From Streptomyces dengpaensis (GTDB lineage: Bacteria; Actinomycetota; Actinomycetes; Streptomycetales; Streptomycetaceae): DNA of 64,000 nucleotides. A program made the position numbers and the translations under genes. The notes under the pieces were generated by a model. That model ran no database searches. It was not told the origin of the DNA and worked only from the letters and a program-made list of their open reading frames with translations. The stretch lies in assembly GCF_002946835.1 (NCBI RefSeq), contig NZ_CP026652.1, positions 7,564,001 to 7,628,000 of the forward strand. Direction: 5' to 3'. This document shows, piece by piece, positions 52,853 to 61,745 of the stretch. Positions within the stretch are counted from its first letter, which is position 1, and the number at the start of each line of letters is the position of its first letter.

Positions 52853-54247
52853 TCACGCTCCGTGCCATACGGTGGTGATGTTGCAGAACTCGCGGATTCC
52901 GTGCCCGGACAGCTCACGCCCGTAGCCGGACCGCTTCTCCCCGCCGAACGGGAACGCCGGATGGGACGCCGTCATCCCGTTGACGTACACGCCGCCCGCC
53001 TCCAGATCACGGACGAACCGGTCCACGTCGGTCCCATCGCGCGTCCAGACGTTCGAACTCAGCCCGAACGGGGAATCGTTGGCGAGGGCCACCGCCTCGT
53101 CCAGGTCGGCCGCGCGGTAGAGCGTGGCGACGGGCCCGAAGGCCTCCTCCTGGTGGATGCGCATCTCCGGGGTGATGTCGGCGAGGACGGTCGGCGCGTA
53201 GTACCAGCCGCTCTCCGTGAAACCGTCCGGCCGTTCACCGCCACACAGCACGGTCGCGCCGCTCTCCACCGCGTCGTCGACCAGCTCCTCCAGATCGCTG
53301 CGTCCCTGTTCGGTGGAGAGCGGCCCGACGTCCGTGTCCTCGTCCAGCGGGTCGCCGACCTTCAGGGCGTTCATGCCCGCCGTGAACCGCTCGGCGAAGG
53401 CGTCGAACACATCGGTGTGCACGATGAACCGCTTGGCGGCGATGCACGACTGCCCGTTGTTCTGCACGCGCGCCGTCACGGCGACCTTCGCGGCCCGGTC
53501 GATGTCCGCCGACGGCATGACCACGAACGGGTCGCTGCCGCCGAGCTCCATGACCGTCTTCTTGACCTCGTCCCCGGCGACCGAGGCGACGGCCCGGCCC
53601 GCGGGTTCACTCCCCGTGAGCGTGGCCGCCTTGACGCGCGGATCGCGCAGGATGCCCTCGACGGCGCCGGAGCCGATCAGCAGCGTCTGGAAACAGCCCT
53701 CGGGGAAGCCCGCCCGGCGGAACAGGTCCTCCAGATAGAGGGCGGTCTGCGGCACGTTCGAGGCGTGCTTGAGCAGGCCCACGTTGCCCGCCATCAGCGC
53801 GGGCGCGGCGAACCGGATCACCTGCCAGAGCGGGAAGTTCCAGGGCATGACGGCGAGGACCGGCCCGAGCGGCCGGTAGCGCACGAAGACGCGGGAGGCG
53901 CCGGAGTCCTTCACGTCGGACTCGGCCGGTTCCTCGTCGGCGAGGAGCCCCTGGGCGTGGTCGGCGTACCAGCGCATCGCCTTCGCGCACTTCGCGGCCT
54001 CCGCGCGCGCCTGCTTGACCGGCTTGCCCATCTCCATGGTCATCACCTGGGCGATGTCCTGCTGCTCCGCGTCGAGCAGGTCGGCGGCCTGGTGGAGCAG
54101 CCGCGCCCGCTCCGCGAAGGACGTGGTGCGATGGGTGCGGAACGCGGCCTCGGCGGCCGCGAGCCTGCGCTCGATCTCCTCGGGGCTCAGGGCGTCGTAC
54201 GTCTTGAGCGTCTCGCCGTTCGCCGGGTTCACCGTCGCGATGGGCAT
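52853..54247 (-). CDS. NAD(P)-dependent succinate-semialdehyde dehydrogenase family protein
   Basis: A 464-residue aldehyde dehydrogenase. The oxyanion Asn is in VMPWNFPLWQVIRFAAPALM, the general-base Glu in KKTVMELGGSDPFVV, and the catalytic Cys in NNGQSCIAAKRFIVHTDVFD. FPFGGEKRSGYGRELSGHGI near the end is typical of GabD/Sad proteins that oxidise succinate semialdehyde to succinate in GABA breakdown. AGGAGG precedes the ATG. No transaminase is adjacent, so the physiological aldehyde is uncertain. Confidence 0.9.
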   Translation of the reverse strand: MPIATVNPANGETLKTYDALSPEEIERRLAAAEAAFRTHRTTSFAERARLLHQAADLLDAEQQDIAQVMTMEMGKPVKQARAEAAKCAKAMRWYADHAQGLLADEEPAESDVKDSGASRVFVRYRPLGPVLAVMPWNFPLWQVIRFAAPALMAGNVGLLKHASNVPQTALYLEDLFRRAGFPEGCFQTLLIGSGAVEGILRDPRVKAATLTGSEPAGRAVASVAGDEVKKTVMELGGSDPFVVMPSADIDRAAKVAVTARVQNNGQSCIAAKRFIVHTDVFDAFAERFTAGMNALKVGDPLDEDTDVGPLSTEQGRSDLEELVDDAVESGATVLCGGERPDGFTESGWYYAPTVLADITPEMRIHQEEAFGPVATLYRAADLDEAVALANDSPFGLSSNVWTRDGTDVDRFVRDLEAGGVYVNGMTASHPAFPFGGEKRSGYGRELSGHGIREFCNITTVWHGA

Positions 54248-54347
54248 GGCCGACCTCCTGATGACGGGCTATGCTTCGACCCTCCCGCGCGGGGGGTGAC
54301 ACCGCAACGTGAGGGGCGCACCTCGGTCCATGTGCTCCGCGAGCCGG

Positions 54348-54812
54348 TCAGTCCATGTGCTCCACCAGCCGGTCGAGGAACTCCGCCTGCGCCTTCACGA
54401 TCAGCGCCCGGGCCCGGTCCAGGTCGCACCACTCCACGCGGTCCAGCTCGGGGAACTCCTGTTGCTGCCCCGACTTGGGCGGCCACTCCATCGCGAAGAC
54501 GCCGGGGACCACGGCCGCCGGGTCGAGGTCCGCCTCGACCGCCCAGACCGTGACGACCTTGCCGTTCGTCTGCGTGACCTCGCCCAGCGCGATGGCCATC
54601 CCCTCGGGCGGCGGCAGCCCCAGCTCCTCCTGGAACTCCCGGCGCGCCGCGTCCCAGGCGTTCTCGTCGGGCTCGTACTCGCCCTTGGGCACGGTCCAGG
54701 CCCCGGCCGCGCGCCGCGCGAAGAACGGACCGCCCATATGGCCGAGCAATACCTCCAGGCCGTTGTCGGTGTGCCGGAACAACAGCAGTCCCGCGCTGCG
54801 CTTCCCTCTCAC
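54348..54812 (-). CDS. NUDIX hydrolase
   Basis: A 154-residue pyrophosphohydrolase. The NUDIX box fits completely: GEYEPDENAWDAARREFQEE followed by LG. The start KRSAGLLLFRHTDNGLEVLL is typical of bis-nucleotide or nucleotide-cleaning members. The GTG start overlaps the stop of the DNA ligase (GTGA), so it is cotranslated with it. This suggests a house-cleaning role connected with nucleotides used in DNA end-joining or repair; inference. Confidence 0.92.
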   Translation of the reverse strand: MRGKRSAGLLLFRHTDNGLEVLLGHMGGPFFARRAAGAWTVPKGEYEPDENAWDAARREFQEELGLPPPEGMAIALGEVTQTNGKVVTVWAVEADLDPAAVVPGVFAMEWPPKSGQQQEFPELDRVEWCDLDRARALIVKAQAEFLDRLVEHMD

Positions 54813-56347
54813 CGGGCCACCTCCGGGTGCGCGGCAAGCAGCGTCCCGACCGTGTCCGCCTCGGCCGGGGGCTTGTCCTCGCGGTAGCGCACGACACGGG
54901 CGAAGCGGAGGGTGACGCCGGCCGGGTAGCGGGTGGACTTCTGCAGACCGTCGTACGCGATCTCGACGACGAGTTCCGGGCGTACGGTCACCACATAGCC
55001 GTTGTCCTCGACAGCCAGCTCCTGGAGCCGCTCGGTCTGCCAGGCCAGCATCGCGTCGGTCATGCCCTTGAACGTCTTGCCGAGCATCGCGAAGGACCCG
55101 TCCGGGTTGCGCGCGCCGAGGTGCAGGTTGGACAGCTTGCCGGTGCGCCGCCCATGGCCCCACTCGGCCGCCAGGACCACCAGGTCGAGGGTGTGCACGG
55201 GCTTGACCTTGAGCCAGGAGGCACCGCGCCGGCCCGCGCTGTAGGGGGCGTCGAGGGCCTTGACCACGACGCCTTCGTGGCCGCGGTCCAAGGTGTCGGC
55301 GAGGAACCGCTCCGCCGCGGGCAGGTCCGCGGGGCCGTCGACGAGCGTGCGCCGCACCCGCATCGGCTCGGGCACCAGCCGCGCCAGCTCCGCGTGCCGC
55401 TCGGTGAACGGCAGATCCAGCAGATCCTGCCCGTCGACGGACAGCGCGTCGAAGAAGACGGGGGAGACGGGCACGGTCTTCGCCGCCGTCGCCACGTCCA
55501 CGCGCGAGCCCACGCGCCCGGCCGTCTCCTGGAAGGAGCGCGGCCGCCCGTTCTCGTCCAGCGCGATCACCTCGCCGTCCAGGATGAACCGGGTGTGCGC
55601 CAACTCCCTCGCCATGGAGGTGAGTTCGGGCAGGCGGTCGGTGATGTCGTCGAGGGTGCGGGTGTAGATCCGTACGTCGTCGCCGTCGCGGTGGAGCTGG
55701 ACGCGGATGCCGTCGAGCTTCTCCTCGACGGCACACGCGCCCAGCTTCTCCACCGCTTCGGACACGGAAGAAGCCGTGTGCGCCAGCATCGGCAGCACCG
55801 GGCGGCCGACGGTGAGCCGGAAACCGTCGAGCGCCTCCGGGCCGTGCGACAGCAGGGCCTGCGCCACCGTCTGCAGCGAACCGGCCAGCATCACCGCCCG
55901 GCGTACGTCCGCGCCGGGCGCGCCGGTCGCCTCGGCGAGCCCCTCGACGGCGACCGCGTCCAGAGCGCCCTGCCGTACCTCGCCGCTGATCAGCCCGAAC
56001 AGGAAGCGCTGTTCGTCCTCGGTGGCCGCCGCCATCAGTTCGCCCATCAGGCGCGCCCGTTCGGCCTGGGAGCCGGTGCCGGTGACCGCGCCGAGCTCCG
56101 TCAGCCTTGCGTCCACCTCCCGCACCGTGAGCGAAGGCTCCGACGCCGGAGGGACGGGCCTGCTGAGGATCTTCCAGCCGATGCCGAGCCGCCCCTGCGG
56201 AAGGCGGCCCGCCAGATACGGGATGACGATCGGCACGTCGTCCGCGTCGGCGTCCCGGAACAGCTCCGCGAGCAGAGCGATCTTCCGGGACCGCGCCGAG
56301 GTGGCGGCGACCTCCCGGGACACTCGTGCCAGCCGGGTCAGCAGCAT
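54809..56347 (-). CDS. ATP-dependent DNA ligase
   Basis: A 512-residue LigB-type ligase. An N-terminal helical domain (1-200) precedes the nucleotidyltransferase core, whose adenylated Lys is in VEEKLDGIRVQLHRDGDDVR. Further motifs are FILDGEVIALDENGRP, SPVFFDALSVDGQDLLDLPF, GHEGVVVKALDAPYSAGRRG and WLKVKPVHTLDLVVLAAEWG. The OB-fold follows, ending GVTLRFARVVRYREDKPP. Streptomyces has such ligases besides NAD-dependent LigA; they act in repair. The start at 56347 lacks a clear Shine-Dalgarno sequence. Coupled to the NUDIX gene. Confidence 0.94.
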   Translation of the reverse strand: MLLTRLARVSREVAATSARSRKIALLAELFRDADADDVPIVIPYLAGRLPQGRLGIGWKILSRPVPPASEPSLTVREVDARLTELGAVTGTGSQAERARLMGELMAAATEDEQRFLFGLISGEVRQGALDAVAVEGLAEATGAPGADVRRAVMLAGSLQTVAQALLSHGPEALDGFRLTVGRPVLPMLAHTASSVSEAVEKLGACAVEEKLDGIRVQLHRDGDDVRIYTRTLDDITDRLPELTSMARELAHTRFILDGEVIALDENGRPRSFQETAGRVGSRVDVATAAKTVPVSPVFFDALSVDGQDLLDLPFTERHAELARLVPEPMRVRRTLVDGPADLPAAERFLADTLDRGHEGVVVKALDAPYSAGRRGASWLKVKPVHTLDLVVLAAEWGHGRRTGKLSNLHLGARNPDGSFAMLGKTFKGMTDAMLAWQTERLQELAVEDNGYVVTVRPELVVEIAYDGLQKSTRYPAGVTLRFARVVRYREDKPPAEADTVGTLLAAHPEVAR

Positions 56348-56442
56348 GGAGCCATGGTGCAACGGAGGCGTGCGGTCTACACCCGCACGGCCGCGACGAG
56401 CCGCACGCTGACGCGCTCCCGGCCTCCCGCACCGGGATCGGC

Positions 56443-57378
56443 CTATACCCGGATCGCCGCGTCGAGGTCCGCGAAGAGCAGCTCCCCGTTGATCGCCGCC
56501 CCGGCGCGGTAACCCCGGCTCGCCGCGTTCACCACCTGCTCCGCGAAACCGCTCGCGTTCCCCGCCGCCCACAGGCCCGGCACGGTCGTCAGACCCCGCT
56601 CGTCGACCACGGCATACGTGCCGAACGGCGTGTCGCGCAGCTCGGCGCCCAGCCGCTGGAGCAGCCCGGTCTGCGGGACGGCGCGCGGCGCGACGAACAG
56701 CACCTCGCGGGCGTGCGTCGTGCCGTCCGCGAGCCGTACCCCGGTGAGCAGGTCGTCGTCGATCACCAGCCCCGCGACCTCACCCGCCACCACGGCGACC
56801 CCGGCCGCCGCGAGGCGGCGCAGATCGTCGTCCGACAGTTCCTCCTCGGCCACGGTGTGCAGGAAAAGGGTCACGTCCTGGGACCACTGAGAGACCATCA
56901 ACGCCTGGTGCACGCTCATCGGGGTCGTGGCGAGCACGCCGAAGGCCCGGTCACGCACCTCCCAGCCGTGGCAGTACGGGCAGTGGATCACGTCGCGCCC
57001 GAACCGCTCCGCAACGCCGGGAACCGCCGGCAGTTCGTCCTTGAGGCCGGTGGCGACGACGAGCTGCCGGGCGTGCACGGTCCGGCCTCCCGCCAGCGTC
57101 ACGTCGAACTCCCCGCCCGCGTCCCGGACCGCGTCCACCGCCCGGTCCCGGACCAGCTCGACGCCGTACCGCGCGATCTCCTCGCGCCCGAGGGCGAGGA
57201 ACTCGGCGGGCGGTATGCCGTCCCGCGACAGATAGCCCTGCATGTGCGCGGCGGGTGCGTTGCGCGGTTCGCCCGAGTCGACGACCAGTGTGCGGCGCCG
57301 GGCCCGGCCCAGGACGAGCGCGGCGGACAGTCCGGCCGCGCCGCCGCCGATGACGACGACTTCGTATGTCTCGGTCAT
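56443..57378 (-). CDS. FAD-dependent thioredoxin-reductase-like oxidoreductase
   Basis: A 311-residue flavoprotein. The FAD Rossmann motif is VVVIGGGAAGLSAALVLGRA, the redox-type CxxC is in DVIHCPYCHGWEVRDRAFGV, and the C-terminal FAD motif is VPGLWAAGNASGFAEQVVNA. It resembles bacterial thioredoxin reductase-like proteins. No thioredoxin gene is adjacent. GGAGG precedes the ATG. It diverges from an XRE-cupin regulator across 76 bp, and that regulator probably controls it. Confidence 0.9.
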   Translation of the reverse strand: MTETYEVVVIGGGAAGLSAALVLGRARRRTLVVDSGEPRNAPAAHMQGYLSRDGIPPAEFLALGREEIARYGVELVRDRAVDAVRDAGGEFDVTLAGGRTVHARQLVVATGLKDELPAVPGVAERFGRDVIHCPYCHGWEVRDRAFGVLATTPMSVHQALMVSQWSQDVTLFLHTVAEEELSDDDLRRLAAAGVAVVAGEVAGLVIDDDLLTGVRLADGTTHAREVLFVAPRAVPQTGLLQRLGAELRDTPFGTYAVVDERGLTTVPGLWAAGNASGFAEQVVNAASRGYRAGAAINGELLFADLDAAIRV

Positions 57379-57419
57379 GGTGACCACCTCCACCGAGAAG
57401 GTCGCCGAGCCCAGCCGAA

Positions 57420-57448
57420 TTGACAAACGTCTTTGCCGATTCTGCAAT
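57420..57448 (+). promoter_or_regulatory. consensus promoter giving a leaderless XRE-cupin mRNA
   Basis: A perfect -35 TTGACA (57420-57425), a 17-bp spacer and TGCAAT (57443-57448) precede the ATG at 57455 by only six bases, with no Shine-Dalgarno sequence. The transcript should start at or next to the start codon. CAAA-N4-TTTG between the boxes could be an operator. Confidence 0.6.
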
Positions 57449-57454
57449 ACGAGC

Positions 57455-58030
57455 ATGAGTACTGATGAGGTTCTGGCGGACGTGGGCCCGAGGCTGCGGC
57501 GGATCCGGAAGGAGCGTGAGGTGACCCTCGCCGGGCTGTCCGAAGCGACCGGCATCTCGGTGAGCACGCTGTCGCGCCTGGAGTCCGGACTGCGCAAGCC
57601 CAGCCTGGAACTGCTGCTGCCGATCGCCCGTGCCCACCAGGTGCCGCTGGACGAGCTGGTGGGCGCTCCGCCGGTCGGTGACCCACGCGTGCCCTCCGCC
57701 AAGCCGATCGTGCACAACGGCCGCACGCACTGGCCGCTCACCCGCCAGCCCGGCGGACTCCAGGCCTTCAAGGTGCTCGAACCGCGGCGCAAGCTCGATC
57801 CGGAACCGCGGACGCATGAGGGCTACGAGTGGCTGTACGTGCTCTCCGGGCGGCTGCGGCTCGTCCTGGGCGAGCACGATGTCGTGCTGACGGCGGGCGA
57901 GGCCGCCGAGTTCGACACGCGGGTGCCGCACTGGTTCGGCTCGACGGGGGAGGGGCCGGTGGAGTTCCTGAGCCTGTTCGGGCCGCAGGGGGAGCGGATG
58001 CACGTACGGGCGCGACCCAAGCGTTCGTGA
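57455..58030 (+). CDS. XRE-family regulator with cupin sensor domain
   Basis: A 191-residue regulator. An N-terminal helix-turn-helix (RLRRIRKEREVTLAGLSEAT, GISVSTLSRLESGLRKP) is followed by a C-terminal cupin (HEGYEWLYVLSGRLRLVLGE, and VPHWFGSTGEGPVEFLSLFG). Such proteins repress neighbouring metabolic genes and bind a small ligand in the cupin. It diverges from the flavoprotein gene; target and ligand are not known. The mRNA is predicted to be leaderless. Confidence 0.92.
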   Translation: MSTDEVLADVGPRLRRIRKEREVTLAGLSEATGISVSTLSRLESGLRKPSLELLLPIARAHQVPLDELVGAPPVGDPRVPSAKPIVHNGRTHWPLTRQPGGLQAFKVLEPRRKLDPEPRTHEGYEWLYVLSGRLRLVLGEHDVVLTAGEAAEFDTRVPHWFGSTGEGPVEFLSLFGPQGERMHVRARPKRS

Positions 58031-58053
58031 CGCCTTGCCCCAGCGTTTGTGAC

Positions 58054-58101
58054 ACACGCGACTGTTCCCTGAAGGACACACACGACTGTTCCCTGAAGGG
58101 C
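58054..58101. repeat. 24-bp tandem repeat upstream of the quinone reductase operon
   Basis: Two head-to-tail copies of 24 bp, 58054-58077 and 58078-58101, sharing CGACTGTTCCCTGAAGG (58059-58075 and 58083-58099). They lie just before a palindrome and about 95 bp before the first operon gene. This is a candidate activator or repressor array, or a duplicated 3' tail of the XRE-cupin gene region. Confidence 0.65.
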
Positions 58102-58104
58102 AAG

Positions 58105-58125
58105 CGACCGCTTAGTATGCGGTCG
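58105..58125. promoter_or_regulatory. 7-7-7 palindrome, TetR-type operator candidate
   Basis: CGACCGC (58105-58111) and GCGGTCG (58119-58125) flank TTAGTAT, a perfect inverted repeat 68 bp before the quinone reductase start. Its shape matches TetR-family operators in front of acyl-CoA dehydrogenase genes. The TTAGTAT centre could also be part of a -10 region. No regulator gene is adjacent. Confidence 0.6.
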
Positions 58126-58193
58126 AGCCCGGCTAGAGTCGCGCCCGACCGGAGTCGCGGCCGTCAGACAGCGCAGTCCCGTGGAGGCCCCGC

Positions 58194-59171
58194 ATGCAGG
58201 CATGGCAAGTGCACCAGCTCGGCGAGCCGAGTGAGGTGATGCAGCTCCAGGAAGTGGAGCGTCCGCAGCCCGGTGAGGGCCAGGTGCTGCTCCGGGTGCG
58301 CGCGGCGAACATCAACTTCCCGGACGCGCTGATGTGCCGAGGGCAGTACCAGGTCAGGCCCCCGCTGCCGTTCACGCCCGGCGTGGAGATCTGCGGCGAG
58401 ACCGAGGACGGGCGCCGTGTGCTCGCCAACCCCGCGCTGCCGTACGGCGGTTTCGCCGAGTACGCCGTCGCGGACGCCGCCGCCCTGCTGCCCGCGCCCG
58501 CTGCCCTGGACGACGCCGAAGCGGCCGCCCTCCACATCGGCTACCAGACGGGGTGGTTCGGCCTGCACCGGCGCGCCGGACTGGAAGTCGGCGAGACGCT
58601 GCTCGTCCACGCTGCCGCTGGAGGGGTCGGCAGCGCGGCCGTGCAGCTCGGAAAGGCCGCGGGCGCGACGGTCATCGGCGTTGTGGGCGGGGCCGACAAG
58701 GCGGCCGTGGCGCGGGAGCTGGGCTGCGACGTTGTCATCGACCGGCGTACGCAGGACGTCATCGCCGCCGTGAAGGAGGCGACCGGCGGCCGGGGCGCCG
58801 ACGTGATCTACGACCCGGTCGGCGGCGACGCGTACGCCCAGTCCGCGAAGGTCGTCGCCTTCGAGGGCCGGATCGTCGTCGTGGGCTTCGCGAGCGGGTC
58901 GGTCCCCAGCCCCGCGCTGAACCACGCCCTCGTGAAGAACTACTCGATCCTCGGCCTGCACTGGGGCCTGTACAACACCAAGAACCCGAAGCTCGTCCAG
59001 CACTGCCACGAGCAGCTCACCGAACTGGCCGCGCGGGGCGCGATCAAGCCGCTGGTCAGCGAGCGGGTGCCGCTCGGCGGTGCCGCCGCGGCCGTGCAAC
59101 GGGTCGCCGACGGCGTCACCACCGGCCGGGTCGCCGTGGTGCCCTCTCTGGAGAACGGAGCCGCCGCATGA
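58194..59171 (+). CDS. zinc-independent MDR-family NADPH:quinone oxidoreductase
   Basis: A 325-residue medium-chain reductase/dehydrogenase. GVEICGETEDG replaces the zinc-binding GHE motif of alcohol dehydrogenases. LLVHAAAGGVGSAAVQLGKA is the NADPH-binding motif, and PVGGDAYAQSAKVVAFEGRI follows. It resembles quinone reductases and acryloyl/enoyl reductases. GGAGG precedes the ATG, and its stop overlaps the next ATG (ATGA), so it acts with two acyl-CoA dehydrogenases, perhaps as an electron-balancing or enoyl-thioester reductase. Substrate unknown. Confidence 0.88.
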   Translation: MQAWQVHQLGEPSEVMQLQEVERPQPGEGQVLLRVRAANINFPDALMCRGQYQVRPPLPFTPGVEICGETEDGRRVLANPALPYGGFAEYAVADAAALLPAPAALDDAEAAALHIGYQTGWFGLHRRAGLEVGETLLVHAAAGGVGSAAVQLGKAAGATVIGVVGGADKAAVARELGCDVVIDRRTQDVIAAVKEATGGRGADVIYDPVGGDAYAQSAKVVAFEGRIVVVGFASGSVPSPALNHALVKNYSILGLHWGLYNTKNPKLVQHCHEQLTELAARGAIKPLVSERVPLGGAAAAVQRVADGVTTGRVAVVPSLENGAAA

Positions 59172-60349
59172 CCGTCGCCGCAGAACTGCGCAGCCGCACC
59201 CAGGAGTTGCTGGCGGCACATCCGCCCCTGGAAACCGGCCGGCTGGACTTCCTCAAGGCCCGCTTCGACGCCGGTCTCGCCTGGGTGCACTACCCGGAAG
59301 GCCTCGGCGGACTGGGCGCCCCGCGCACCCTCCAGGCCGTCGTGGACGCCGAGTTGGAGGCCGCGGGCGCCCCCGACAACGACCCGCGGCGCATCGGCAT
59401 CGGCCTCGGGATGGCCGCGCCGACGATCCTCGGCTTCGGCACGGAGGAGCAGAAGCGGCGCTTCCTCAGGCCCCTGTGGACCGGCGAGGAGGTGTGGTGC
59501 CAGCTGTTCAGCGAGCCGGGTGCCGGGTCGGACCTGGCCGCGCTCGGCACACGCGCCGTCCGTGACGGGGACGAGTGGGTGGTCGACGGGCAGAAGGTGT
59601 GGACGTCCAGCGCCCACCTGGCCCGCTGGGCGATCCTCATCGCCCGCACCGACGCGGACGTGCCCAAGCACCGCGGGATCACGTACTTCATCTGCGACAT
59701 GACCGACCCCGGCGTCGAGGTGCGGCCGCTGCGCCAGATCACCGGCGAGGCCGAGTTCAACGAGGTCTTCCTCACCGGCGTCCGTATCCCGGACTCACGT
59801 CGGCTCGGCGAGATCGGCGAGGGCTGGAAGGTCGCGCAGACCACGCTCATGAACGAGCGGGTCTCCATCGGCGGCATGCGCATCCCGCGCGAGGGCGGCA
59901 TGATCGGCCCGGTCTCCCGGACCTGGCGCGAGCGCCCCGAGCTGCGCACCCACGACCTGCACCAGCGGCTGCTGAAGCTGTGGATCGAGGCCGAGGTCGC
60001 GCGTCTCACCGGTGAGCGGCTGCGCCAGCAGCTCGTCGCGGGCCAGCCCGGCCCGGAGGGCTCCGGCATGAAGCTCGCCTTCGCGCGCCTCAACCAGGAG
60101 ATCAGCGGCCTGGAAGTCGAACTCCTCGGTGAGGAGGGCCTGTTGTACGACGACTGGACGATGCGCCGACCGGAACTGGTCGACTTCACCGGCCGGGACG
60201 CCGGCTACCGCTACCTCCGCTCGAAGGGCAACAGCATCGAGGGCGGGACCAGCGAGGTCCTGCTGAACATCGTCGCCGAACGCGTCCTGGGACTGCCGTC
60301 CGAGCCGCGGACCGACAAGGACGTCGCGTGGAAGGACCTGGCCCGATGA
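59168..60349 (+). CDS. acyl-CoA dehydrogenase (first of pair)
   Basis: A 393-residue FAD protein. CQLFSEPGAGSDLAALGTRA and VWTSSAHLARWAILIARTDA are the FAD/substrate motifs, EIGEGWKVAQTTLMNERVSI is the middle-domain end, and GNSIEGGTSEVLLNIVAERV the C-terminal signature. Proteins of this type often pair with a second, divergent acyl-CoA dehydrogenase to form a heteromeric enzyme acting on steroid or branched acyl chains (known for actinobacterial FadE pairs). Coupled by ATGA overlaps on both sides. Confidence 0.92.
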   Translation: MTVAAELRSRTQELLAAHPPLETGRLDFLKARFDAGLAWVHYPEGLGGLGAPRTLQAVVDAELEAAGAPDNDPRRIGIGLGMAAPTILGFGTEEQKRRFLRPLWTGEEVWCQLFSEPGAGSDLAALGTRAVRDGDEWVVDGQKVWTSSAHLARWAILIARTDADVPKHRGITYFICDMTDPGVEVRPLRQITGEAEFNEVFLTGVRIPDSRRLGEIGEGWKVAQTTLMNERVSIGGMRIPREGGMIGPVSRTWRERPELRTHDLHQRLLKLWIEAEVARLTGERLRQQLVAGQPGPEGSGMKLAFARLNQEISGLEVELLGEEGLLYDDWTMRRPELVDFTGRDAGYRYLRSKGNSIEGGTSEVLLNIVAERVLGLPSEPRTDKDVAWKDLAR

Positions 60350-61443
60350 CCGATCTTCTGTACTCGGAGGAGGAGAAGGCGCTGCGCGCCGCCGTCCGGG
60401 ACCTGCTCACCGATCACTGTGATGCGGCGAGCGTGATCGCGCGCACGGAGTCCGGCACGCCGCACGACCCCGAGCTGTGGAAGGCGCTCACGGAGGGCAT
60501 GGGCCTCGCGGGGCTCCTGGTGCCCGAGGCGCAGGGCGGCCAGGGCGCCACGCACCGCGAAGCCGCCGTGGTCCTGGAGGAATTGGGGCGCGCGGTCGCT
60601 CCCGTGCCGTATCTCACGAGTGCCGTCGTCGCCACGGAGGCGCTGCTGGCCTGCGAGGGCGACGCGGCCGCGGAATTGCTGGCCGCGCTGGCCTCCGGGC
60701 GGACAGTCGGCGCGCTTGCCGTCGCGCTGAACGCCGGGCCGGGCGGCGCCTACAAGGCCGTACGGCATGAAGACGGCGCGCTGCACGGGGAGTTGACCGG
60801 TATCGCGGACGCGGCGGCCGCCGATGTGCTGCTGGTTCCGGCGGAGGACGGCGCGCTGTACGCGGTCGACGCGGACGCCGTCACCATCTCCCCGCAGGTC
60901 TCCCTGGACCTGACCCGGCCGGTCGCGAAGGTCACCTTCGAAGGGGCCCGCGCGCGTCGGGTGACCTCCGACGGCGCGGCGGCCGTACGCCGCGCTCTGA
61001 GCGCCGGTGCCGGACTGCTCGCCTCCGAGCAACTCGGCCTCGCCGAATGGTCGTTGACCGAGACGGTGCGCTACCTGAAGGAGCGCAAGCAGTTCAACCG
61101 GCCCGTCGGCGGCTTCCAGGCGCTCAAGCACCGGCTGGCCCAGCTGTGGCTGGAGGTCGTCCACACGCGTGCCGCGGCCCGCAATGCCGCCGACGCGCTC
61201 GCCAAGGGCGGCGACGACACCGATGTGGCGGTCGCGGTGGCCCAGGCGTACGCGGCACCCGTCGCGGTCCACGCCGCCGAGGAGGCGCTGCAACTGCACG
61301 CCGGTATCGGCATGACGTGGGAGCACCCCGTGCATCTGTACCTGAAGCGGGCCAAGGCGGACTCGATCGCGTACGGCACGGCGGGCGCACACCGCGAGAC
61401 GCTGGCCGGACTGGTCGACCTCCAGGCTCCCCAGTCGAATTAG
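60346..61443 (+). CDS. acyl-CoA dehydrogenase (second of pair)
   Basis: A 365-residue FAD-fold protein, more diverged than its partner. LYSEEEKALRAAVRDLLTDH starts the helical domain, GLLVPEAQGGQGATHREAAV follows, then SAGAGLLASEQLGLAEWSLT, KQFNRPVGGFQALKHRLAQL and LQLHAGIGMTWEHPVHLYLK. The usual middle-domain SEPGAGSD motif is absent, which fits the non-catalytic-FAD partner of an alpha2beta2 dehydrogenase. The start overlaps the previous stop (ATGA). Last gene of the operon. Confidence 0.9.
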   Translation: MTDLLYSEEEKALRAAVRDLLTDHCDAASVIARTESGTPHDPELWKALTEGMGLAGLLVPEAQGGQGATHREAAVVLEELGRAVAPVPYLTSAVVATEALLACEGDAAAELLAALASGRTVGALAVALNAGPGGAYKAVRHEDGALHGELTGIADAAAADVLLVPAEDGALYAVDADAVTISPQVSLDLTRPVAKVTFEGARARRVTSDGAAAVRRALSAGAGLLASEQLGLAEWSLTETVRYLKERKQFNRPVGGFQALKHRLAQLWLEVVHTRAAARNAADALAKGGDDTDVAVAVAQAYAAPVAVHAAEEALQLHAGIGMTWEHPVHLYLKRAKADSIAYGTAGAHRETLAGLVDLQAPQSN

Positions 61444-61515
61444 TGATCCGTAGTGAATCTGTGGCAGAGCGCAACGCGCACGCCCGGCGCCCAGGCGACG
61501 TCGGGCACCCTCCTT

Positions 61516-61745
61516 GGTGAGGTCGCGAGACCTCACCGACCAGCGTCCGGAGGGACGTGCCACGAGGGCCGACGGCGCCAGCCGTTCAGCACCAGGGCAC
61601 GAAGGCGATCGGCTCACATCCCTGAGCAACACTGGGGATCACTAAGCTGATCAGAGACGCTCCCTGACGTACGTCGGGGAGAAACCGGAGGAAAGCCCGG
61701 AGGAAAGCCCGGGGGGAGCCCGAGGCAAGCCCCGGGGGATCCCGC
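61516..61745 (+). ncRNA. candidate structured RNA / structured leader upstream of the phosphodiesterase gene
   Basis: The 463-bp gap 61444-61906 has no gene but several potential stems. GGTGAGGTC (61516-61524) pairs with GACCTCACC (61529-61537) around a GCGA tetraloop. Near 61555-61610 GTGCC pairs with GGCAC enclosing ACGGC/GCCGT. Near 61618-61640 ATCCC pairs with GGGAT. Near 61660-61680 CTCCC pairs with GGGAG around GACGTACGTC. Two GGAGGAAAGCCC repeats precede a terminator. I do not recognise a known RNA family. It could be an sRNA or just the 3' end of the operon. Confidence 0.35.

Noticed and set aside
61680..61745. GGAGGAAAG motifs resembling the conserved GAGGAAAGTCC of RNase P RNA
   Set aside because: The rest of the RNase P core (long P4 pairing and conserved 3' end) is not present, and the motif is simply repeated twice.
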